A program made the position numbers and the translations under genes. This document shows, in pieces, positions 58,286 to 64,000 of a stretch of 64,000 nucleotides of DNA. The notes beneath the pieces are model-generated. The model was not told where the DNA came from, searched no databases, and saw nothing but the letters and a program-made list of their open reading frames with translations. The stretch comes from Patescibacteria group bacterium (GTDB taxonomy: Bacteria; Patescibacteriota; Patescibacteriia; 2-12-FULL-60-25), in contig JALNYW010000001.1 in NCBI GenBank assembly GCA_023229665.1, forward strand, positions 558,001 through 622,000, written 5' to 3'. The number at the start of each line of letters is the position of its first letter. The stretch's first letter is position 1.

Positions 58286-59200
58286 TTAAATCGCCACCGG
58301 AATACCCTTAATGCCCGGATGCGGGGTGTAATCCTCCAACGTGAAGTGGTCTTTGCGGAAGTCGAAGAAATCCTTGACGTTCGTATCCATCTTCATGGTC
58401 GCAAGCGGCTTGGGCTCGCGCGAAAGCATGGTCTCCACGGCCGGAACCTGGTCCACGTAAATATGCGCGTCGGAGAAGCTATGGATGTATTCGTAAGGGA
58501 TCGTACCGGTCGCATGCGCAATCATCATCAAAAGCGCTCCGTATTGCACCATGTTAGAAGGCACGCCCACTGGAACGTCTGCCGAGCGCTGGAACATGTG
58601 GAGCGTGAGCTTGTTATCGAGCACGCGCAGGTGAATCCAGCCATGGCAGGGAGCAACCACGACTTTTTGCTGCTTCCCTTCGCCACGGATGGTGTACTGC
58701 GGAATCCACGGGGAAATAAAATGCGTGCGCAAATGCGGGAATTCGCGGATCTGTTCGATGATATTCTTGAATTGATTGTAGGTACCGCCTTCCGAGGTCG
58801 GAAAATCGTGGAACGCCGCGCCATACGAACCTGGACCCAGGTCGCCCGCTTCCAAACCGCGCTTGGCGCACTTCTCCGGCGTCACCCACGACTTCCACCA
58901 GTAGCATCCGAACTCTTCCAAACCTTTTTGGGTGCGTACGCCATTCGCAAAGGCGCAGATCTCGCCCACCGCCTGCTTCCAAACCGTCACCGGCAGGTTT
59001 TCGGATTCCTTGGGCGCCATATTGCGCTCATTGATAATCGGGAAGCCGTTGTCGAAGCGGAAACGCAACGGATTCGGCCCCATCAAGGTGAGCGCGTCCA
59101 CGCCCTGCTGGCTGTTCGTGCGTTCGCCTTTTTCCAAAATATCACGCAAAAGACGCTGGTATTGGGCGTCTGGAGTCCGCTCGGCAAGGGGCTTCATCAT
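58286..59200 (-). CDS. thyA: Thymidylate synthase
   Basis: 304 residues. The catalytic Cys is in VVVAPCHGWIHLRVL (about 186-200); MFQRSADVPVGVPSNMVQYG (about 209-228), HIYVDQVPAVETML, and the C-terminal GIPVAI are ThyA signatures. The nucleotide-binding YGAAFHDF differs from the common YGxQWRxW. dUMP + methylene-THF to dTMP + DHF. Two ATGs (59200, 59197) follow a weak AGGTTG; 59200 is taken. Divergent from the kinase at 59280. Confidence 0.93.
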   Translation of the reverse strand: MMKPLAERTPDAQYQRLLRDILEKGERTNSQQGVDALTLMGPNPLRFRFDNGFPIINERNMAPKESENLPVTVWKQAVGEICAFANGVRTQKGLEEFGCYWWKSWVTPEKCAKRGLEAGDLGPGSYGAAFHDFPTSEGGTYNQFKNIIEQIREFPHLRTHFISPWIPQYTIRGEGKQQKVVVAPCHGWIHLRVLDNKLTLHMFQRSADVPVGVPSNMVQYGALLMMIAHATGTIPYEYIHSFSDAHIYVDQVPAVETMLSREPKPLATMKMDTNVKDFFDFRKDHFTLEDYTPHPGIKGIPVAI

Positions 59201-59279
59201 ATTGAACGACAACCTATCATATGAAACCCCTTGACGCATCTCCCCGTAGCCATCTCGGCCTGCTAGGATTCAATCCCAT

Positions 59280-59846
59280 ATGCCGAAACTGATCATCGGG
59301 CTTGTGGGACAGGCGGGCTGCGGCAAAGGAACGGCCACTGACTTGCTGCGCAAAGAATATGGCGCGGGCTATATCCGCTTCAGCGGAATCCTCGGCGAAA
59401 TCCTCGAACAACTTTCCATAGAAAAAACACGCGAGAATTTTATTAAGCTCTCGGAGGCGCTCCGGAACATGTATGGACAGGACGTATTGTCCTTCGCCGT
59501 AGAAAAAGCGGCGTTGAGTGCGCCGGAAGATATTGTCGTGGTGGATGGGATCCGCCGTCCGGACGATATCGTCGCCCTGGAACCGCTCCCCCAATTCAAA
59601 CTAATCTCGATCGACGTCGCGGCCGAACAACGCTTTGAACGCATGAAAAAGCGCGGCGAAAAAGCCACGGAAGCGAACATGACGTGGGAACAATTTTTGG
59701 AAGAAGAAAAGGCGCCAACCGAAATCACCATCCCCGCCGTCATGGACCGCGCCTGGCGGACCATCAAAAACGAAGGTTCCAAGGAAGAATTCGAAGAGGA
59801 GGTCCGTCAGACCCTGCATGACCTGGGGTTTGACCCGTTGGCCTAA
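59280..59846 (+). CDS. Nucleotide kinase-like P-loop protein
   Basis: 188 residues. Walker A GQAGCGKGT (about 10-18), a core of helices, VVVDGIRRPDDI (about 88-99) in the place of the substrate Arg motif, and an acidic lid region. It resembles the AAA_17/dephospho-CoA or (d)NMP kinase group; a deoxynucleotide role is likely given the thyA-folA and dTMP kinase neighbours. GAA/AAA-rich codons, unlike the next gene. Confidence 0.7.
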   Translation: MPKLIIGLVGQAGCGKGTATDLLRKEYGAGYIRFSGILGEILEQLSIEKTRENFIKLSEALRNMYGQDVLSFAVEKAALSAPEDIVVVDGIRRPDDIVALEPLPQFKLISIDVAAEQRFERMKKRGEKATEANMTWEQFLEEEKAPTEITIPAVMDRAWRTIKNEGSKEEFEEEVRQTLHDLGFDPLA

Positions 59847-59899
59847 TTCATGCTGGGATACGCCCGCAACCCACGATCTTTCCACACAGGAGGCACCCT

Positions 59900-60685
59900 A
59901 TGAAAGGACACGCGCTGGACTATCCCGCGATGGCGCCCGATCAGGGGCGTCTCATTGCGATCGACGCCATAGACGGCGCCGGCAAGGACACGATCGCGAA
60001 GGAGCTCTGCTCCGCGCTTGAAGGCCGCGGCCGCAAGGTCTGCAACCTCGACACGATCATCAAGAACGCGAAGTCGCCCTACTTCCCGCTGGGCGATAGC
60101 GAGTTCTTCGAGAAGTACGACGCGATTTACGTGTCGGAACCGACCCACGGCGGCATCGGCCTCACCATCCGTGAGGAGATCATGAAGAAAGAGTCGACGT
60201 ACAACGCGCTGGCGACAGCCTGGGCGTATGCCATCGACCGGCACGTGCTCTACGAGCGCACGGTCCTGCCGTTCCTACGCGCCAAGCCCAACCGGTTGGT
60301 GCTCCAGGGGCGCGGGCTCATGTCCTCGCTCACCTACCAGACCATCCAGTCCGAAGAGGAGGGCCGGCCGCTCAGCGTCGCCGACTTGCTCGCCATCCCG
60401 GGCAACCGCCTCGAGCTCTCGCGCCCGCCGGACCTCATCATCCTGCTCGTCTGCAGCGTCGAGGTCGCGCAGCGGCGCCTGGCCGGCCGTACCGATGCGC
60501 CGGTCACGGACAAATTCTCGGATCCGCGGTTCCAGGCGAAGGTCTCCCTGCGCTACCGGTCGCCGGAGGTCATCGGGACCTTCGAACGATTGGGCAGCCG
60601 CGTCGTCTACATCGATGCGGAGCGGTCGGTCCCGGACGTTTCGGCCGACTGCCTCCACGCATTGAACGCCCTCATTCCCGCCTGA
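59900..60685 (+). CDS. Thymidylate kinase-like protein
   Basis: 261 residues, longer than the usual 210. LIAIDAIDGAGKDT (about 18-31) is the P-loop, VSEPTHGGIGLTIREEIM (about 78-95) the dTMP-binding stretch, and LVLQGRGLMSSLTYQTIQ (about 133-150) takes the place of the DRY-motif (QGRG instead of DRY/DRF). It would phosphorylate dTMP, downstream of ThyA. Cassette-class codons; GGAGG at 59889; its TGA lies in the terminator loop. The -35-like TTGACC lies inside the preceding gene. Confidence 0.8.
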   Translation: MKGHALDYPAMAPDQGRLIAIDAIDGAGKDTIAKELCSALEGRGRKVCNLDTIIKNAKSPYFPLGDSEFFEKYDAIYVSEPTHGGIGLTIREEIMKKESTYNALATAWAYAIDRHVLYERTVLPFLRAKPNRLVLQGRGLMSSLTYQTIQSEEEGRPLSVADLLAIPGNRLELSRPPDLIILLVCSVEVAQRRLAGRTDAPVTDKFSDPRFQAKVSLRYRSPEVIGTFERLGSRVVYIDAERSVPDVSADCLHALNALIPA

Positions 60686-60707
60686 AGCCACGGCGGGTTT
60701 TTCTTTT
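60677..60707 (+). terminator. Terminator containing the dTMP kinase-like stop codon
   Basis: CCCGCC (60677-60682), loop starting with the TGA stop (60683-60685), GGCGGG (60692-60697), then T5CT4. Confidence 0.7.
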
Positions 60708-60751
60708 CCGATTGACGGACCGGCCAAAACCATTCACGATTGTATCCAAAT

Positions 60752-61660
60752 ATGACGAATCTCATCTCCATCGGAGACCTGATCTCCAAAGGGTTCAAAG
60801 CCATCCAAGACACGTGGAAGCCGACGCTGAAATATACGGTATGGTTCTTTCTCGCGCCCATACTGCTCGGCTCGGTCATGATGTTTGGCGCCTTTAGCCT
60901 TGGCTCGGCAAGGGGAAGCGTGGGCCCAATTATTTTTACGCTGATGCTGGTCGCCTATATCGCCCTGATCGTAGTGCTTCTCTGGGCGTCCATCTCCATC
61001 ATGCAATACATGCTCGCGTATGCGCATGGCCACGCCGATGCCGCTCCGAAACGATCCGCACTCTCGTATGTCCCGAGCCTCCTGTGGGTCGGCATCCTGT
61101 CGTGTATTCCCCTCTTTCTTTCCTGGATTCTCGTGGTGATTCCGCGCCTCGTATTGCGTAATGACACGGCTGCCGGCTTGTTTACGGCCCTGTTCGTTCT
61201 GGGCGTCATCGCCTTCAATATTTGGTTCGGAATCGCGGTTTCCCAATCGTCCCTGCTCGTGATTGATGAAGTCGGACGCGGGATCGCCGCGCTCAAAGAG
61301 TCCTATGCCATGGTGTTGAACCGATGGTGGAAAACGCTCTGGCGCCTGGTCATCCCCAACTTCCTGTTCCAAATGATCGTCTCGACCATCCTCATGGTCA
61401 TCTATATGGTCGCGTTCTTCATCGGCATCGCCGTATTTGGCGGATGGACGGCCGCCATCGGCATGGATGGGACGGACGCTCTCCGGGCCACCAATGTCGG
61501 ATTCAGCCTCCTTGGAACTATCCTGATCGTCATCTTTGGACTCGTCATGATCGCGTTCACCGCCGTCGCGACCGTGGCGCAGATGCTTTTCCAGACCAGC
61601 GTCTCGGCCGAGCTCTACCTTTCGCTTAAGCATTCCAAACACGGAACGCAAAGCAAGTAG
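60752..61660 (+). CDS. Polytopic membrane protein, paralogue 1
   Basis: 302 residues with six to seven hydrophobic helices. The pattern ISIGDLISKGFKAIQDTWKP (N-terminal amphipathic helix) followed by helix pairs, with a KESYAMVLNRWWKTLWRLVI stretch (about 186-205), resembles the membrane domain of glycerophosphoryl diester phosphodiesterase-associated (GPDPase_memb/DUF975-like) families. Function unknown. The next gene is a related protein in the same layout. Confidence 0.65.
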   Translation: MTNLISIGDLISKGFKAIQDTWKPTLKYTVWFFLAPILLGSVMMFGAFSLGSARGSVGPIIFTLMLVAYIALIVVLLWASISIMQYMLAYAHGHADAAPKRSALSYVPSLLWVGILSCIPLFLSWILVVIPRLVLRNDTAAGLFTALFVLGVIAFNIWFGIAVSQSSLLVIDEVGRGIAALKESYAMVLNRWWKTLWRLVIPNFLFQMIVSTILMVIYMVAFFIGIAVFGGWTAAIGMDGTDALRATNVGFSLLGTILIVIFGLVMIAFTAVATVAQMLFQTSVSAELYLSLKHSKHGTQSK

Positions 61661-61670
61661 CACGGAACAA

Positions 61671-61698
61671 AAGCGGCCCGAAAGGGTCGCTTTTTTTG
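61671..61698 (+). terminator. Terminator between the two membrane-protein genes
   Basis: AGCGGCCC (61672-61679), loop GAAA, GGGTCGCT (61684-61691; one G-U), T-run, then TGC-TATGTG. A second -10-like TATACT lies about 9 nt before the next ATG. Confidence 0.65.
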
Positions 61699-61741
61699 CT
61701 ATGTGATACGTGTTACGTGCTGCATGATATACTTTGCCCGT

Positions 61742-62503
61742 ATGCCACAGCCTTTACCGCCCGTTGGCGCGCTCATCACTTCGGGATGGGAGCAATTCAA
61801 GCGAGACTGGAAACCAAACCTCGAACTTTCCGTCCGCTTCATTATCAGCTCCGCGATTCTCTTTGGCGCCGCCCTCGTAAGCCAGACCCTGCCGGATTAT
61901 GGCCGCATCGCGATGTTCGTCTTGGCGAATATCGTGGCCGCCGCCATCAACCTGCACACCATTCTCACCCTGATCGAACTCTCACTCCGCCGCGACCGGT
62001 CGGCCTCCGGCGAAGCGAAACCGAGCGTGGAAATCGGCCGTACCCATTTCTGGCCTTTTCTCTGGGTCATGCTGCTCCAGGGCTTTGCCGTGCTCGGAGG
62101 TTTATTCGTCTTCTTCCTTCCAGGTATTTGGCTTTCGGTCATGCTCGGCTACTCGCTCCTCGTTTTGGTAGAAGATGGAACGACCGGCATCCAGGCCTTG
62201 GCCGCTTCCGCGGAACTCGTAAAAGGGCGCTGGTGGGCTACCTTCGGACGCAACTTGGTCGCAGGCATCGTCGTTGGTTTACTCGGATCGCTGACCACCT
62301 TCATTGTCTTGCTCATTGTGGGCCTATTTGTCGGCATGGACCAGGTCTTTGGCTTCGCGGATTATCTGAGCGGGACCACACGCGGCAATCCGGTCGCCGA
62401 TGGCATCGAAACCGTGCTCTCCGGCATCGTTCAGGCCCTGTTCATCCCCTTGGCCGTCATTCTCCAGGTAAAGATTTTCCACGCATTGAAACGTACGCGC
62501 TAG
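61742..62503 (+). CDS. Polytopic membrane protein, paralogue 2
   Basis: 253 residues. N-terminus PPVGALITSGWEQFKRDWKP parallels the ISKGFKAIQDTWKP start of the preceding gene, and ASAELVKGRWWATFGRNLVA (about 155-174) parallels its RWWKTLWRL stretch, so the two are paralogues. Five to six helices. Function unknown. The ATG at 61742 follows TATACT closely, so near leaderless. Confidence 0.65.
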   Translation: MPQPLPPVGALITSGWEQFKRDWKPNLELSVRFIISSAILFGAALVSQTLPDYGRIAMFVLANIVAAAINLHTILTLIELSLRRDRSASGEAKPSVEIGRTHFWPFLWVMLLQGFAVLGGLFVFFLPGIWLSVMLGYSLLVLVEDGTTGIQALAASAELVKGRWWATFGRNLVAGIVVGLLGSLTTFIVLLIVGLFVGMDQVFGFADYLSGTTRGNPVADGIETVLSGIVQALFIPLAVILQVKIFHALKRTR

Positions 62504-62525
62504 GCTGGTAGGTTGCCACAAGCCT

Positions 62526-64000
62526 ATGCGTTTGATTCCGATTATCGGCCTAGAGGTCCATGTCCGTCTCAAGACCAAGACGAAGATGTTTTCGGATTGT
62601 CCGGTGGTGGATGACATGGCCCCGCCGAATACCGCCATCTGTCCGGTTTCGACCGGGCAACCGGGCGCCCTCCCCTCCATCAATGCCGAGGCCGTCCGCT
62701 TGGGCGTCCGTACCGCGCTCGCGCTCGGTTGCCGCATCCCGGATGTCGCGCATTTCGATCGTAAAAACTATTTCTATCCGGACTTGCCCAAAGGCTACCA
62801 AATCTCCCAATACGACCATCCGATTTCTGAAAATGGTATGGTGACAATCGAAGTTCCCGGCCAGGAAGCCCCGCGTGACGTGATCCGTGTCGGCATTACC
62901 CGCGCACACTTGGAAGAAGATGCCGCGAAAAATATCCACGATGCTTCTACGAATGCCACGCTCGTTGACTATAACCGCGCCGGCGTTCCTCTTTTGGAGA
63001 TCGTGACCGAACCGGACTTCCGCTCCCCCGCCGAAGCGAAAGCGTTCTTGCAGGAGCTGCAACAAATCCTGCGCACCGTCGGCGCGTCGGATGCGGACAT
63101 GGAAAAAGGTTATATGCGCTGCGACGCCAACATCTCCATGTTGGAAGTCGGCGAAGACAACAAGCCGCTCCATGCCGGATACAATCCAAAAACCGAAGTC
63201 AAAAACCTGAACTCCTTCCGCGCCGTTGAACGCGCCTTGGCGTACGAAATCGAACGCCAAAGCGAGATGTTGAAAGCGAATAACGTTCCGGTTTCCGCTA
63301 CGCGCGGCTGGGATGAACACAAAGGCCAGACTTCGGAACAACGCCTGAAGGAAACCGGCGCCGACTATCGCTATTTCCCGGAACCGGATTTGCCGCCATT
63401 GGATTTGACCGTCGTCCGCGAAGAGGAAAAGGCCAAACTCCCCCCGCTCCCCGCCGAGCGCCGCGCCGCGCTCATGGCCGACTACGGATTCAGCACTGAA
63501 GACGCACGCTTCTTCCTCGCGAACGGCTGGGACTCCTACGCGGAAGCGGTCATGGGAGAGCTCGCGAGCTGGATGGAAGCGAGCGATGACAAGAAAGAAA
63601 GCGGCGGCGTGATTTTAAGCGAGCAGAAACAAAAACTCGGCAAACTCGTGGGCGGATGGCTCACGAGCAAGCTCGCCGGACTGCTTGTCGCGCAAAACAA
63701 AACTTTTGGCGATGTAAAAATCACCGCCGAAGATTTTGCCGAGTTCATCCATCTCATCGACAAAGGCACGATCAACTCCGCCAGCGCGCAAAAACTCCTC
63801 GCGCTCATGCTCGAAACCGGAAAAGATCCTTCGCACTTGATGGAAGAACACAATCTCGGACAAATGAATGATCCGGCCGCGCTCTCCAAGCTCGTAACGC
63901 AGCTCATCGAACAGAATCCGGAACAAGTCGAACAAATCAAAGCGGGTAAAGTTCAATTGGTGAAGTGGTTTGTCGGCGTGGTGATGAAATCCACGGAAGG
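62526..64000 (+). CDS. gatB: Asp/Glu-tRNA amidotransferase subunit B (C-terminus cut by window edge)
   Basis: 491 codons present. MRLIPIIGLEVHVRLKTKTK, NTAICPVSTGQPGALP, the FDRKNYFYPDLPKGYQISQY core (about 79-98), and NYNRAGVPLLEIVTEPDFRS-like DYNRAGVPLLEIVTEPDF are GatB signatures; the YqeY/tail domain (LGKLVGGWLTSKLAGLL; LIEQNPEQVEQIKAGK) begins near residue 370. It converts misacylated Glu-tRNA-Gln/Asp-tRNA-Asn with GatA and GatC, which are not in the window. Only the last residues are missing. Confidence 0.97.
   Translation, partial: MRLIPIIGLEVHVRLKTKTKMFSDCPVVDDMAPPNTAICPVSTGQPGALPSINAEAVRLGVRTALALGCRIPDVAHFDRKNYFYPDLPKGYQISQYDHPISENGMVTIEVPGQEAPRDVIRVGITRAHLEEDAAKNIHDASTNATLVDYNRAGVPLLEIVTEPDFRSPAEAKAFLQELQQILRTVGASDADMEKGYMRCDANISMLEVGEDNKPLHAGYNPKTEVKNLNSFRAVERALAYEIERQSEMLKANNVPVSATRGWDEHKGQTSEQRLKETGADYRYFPEPDLPPLDLTVVREEEKAKLPPLPAERRAALMADYGFSTEDARFFLANGWDSYAEAVMGELASWMEASDDKKESGGVILSEQKQKLGKLVGGWLTSKLAGLLVAQNKTFGDVKITAEDFAEFIHLIDKGTINSASAQKLLALMLETGKDPSHLMEEHNLGQMNDPAALSKLVTQLIEQNPEQVEQIKAGKVQLVKWFVGVVMKSTE

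Overview
The window looks like a chromosomal piece from a Patescibacteria/CPR-type bacterium. The S10-spc ribosomal cluster runs rpsE-rplO-secY with no rpmD (uL30) between them, as is usual in that group. S14 is the short zinc-binding form. Many genes are small membrane-anchored or exported proteins with S-layer-like or beta-roll domains of the kind common in CPR genomes. The DNA is GC-rich by eye and genes are tightly packed. No rRNA, CRISPR array, insertion sequence or phage structural gene was seen. The phylum is an inference; no finer placement is claimed.

Layout. 1-8.6 kb: MFS transporter (cut by the window edge), cupin, ABC-F ATPase, coiled-coil protein, guanylate kinase-like protein, exported S-layer-like protein, membrane acyltransferase, YjdF-like membrane protein, and an ECF sigma factor coupled to a membrane partner. 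8.6-13.9 kb: a MacA-LolD/MacB-type export operon, two small anchored proteins (one YceI-like). 13.9-24 kb: VIT and ZIP metal transporters, PlsC acyltransferase, PurH, a secreted Cys-rich miniprotein, DUF1801 and NlpE-like proteins, a putative glycoside hydrolase, EngB, a T4 Rnl1-like RNA ligase with a 37-residue membrane microprotein, and an orphan 410-residue protein. 24-37.4 kb, minus strand: tuf-rpsJ-rplC-D-W-B-rpsS-rplV-rpsC-rplP-rpmC-rpsQ-rplN-X-E-rpsN-H-rplF-R-rpsE-rplO-secY-adk-map. 37.5-46.9 kb: ABC exporter, fatty acid hydroxylase-family protein, a candidate small RNA, rpsL-rpsG-fusA, M50 protease, bL28, LOG-family protein. 47-55.2 kb: HU, tRNA-Pro(GGG), secE-nusG, methyltransferase, rplK, five exported or unknown genes, rplA. 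55.3-64 kb: nucleotidyltransferase, deaminase, two HIT proteins, folA, thyA, two nucleotide kinases, two related polytopic membrane proteins, and gatB (cut by the window edge).

The most striking pattern is that about a dozen genes scattered through the window look like single-gene cassettes. They favour GAG/AAG/GAC/CTC-CTG codons where neighbours favour GAA/AAA. They carry a strong GGAGG-type ribosome site, which the neighbours mostly lack, and in nine units the stop codon lies inside the stem or loop of the rho-independent terminator. In contrast, the 24-kb ribosomal operon is almost free of Shine-Dalgarno sites and looks built for termination-reinitiation (stop codon, 1-15 nt, ATG). Its first gene, rpsJ, has its ribosome site inside an 11-bp stem that competes with an alternative upstream hairpin.

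Other architectural themes are terminators whose U-tract supplies the TG of an extended -10 promoter for the next, nearly leaderless gene; three families of near-identical terminator hairpins reused across unrelated genes; and low-complexity Ala/Pro/Lys tails added to several ribosomal proteins and SecE.
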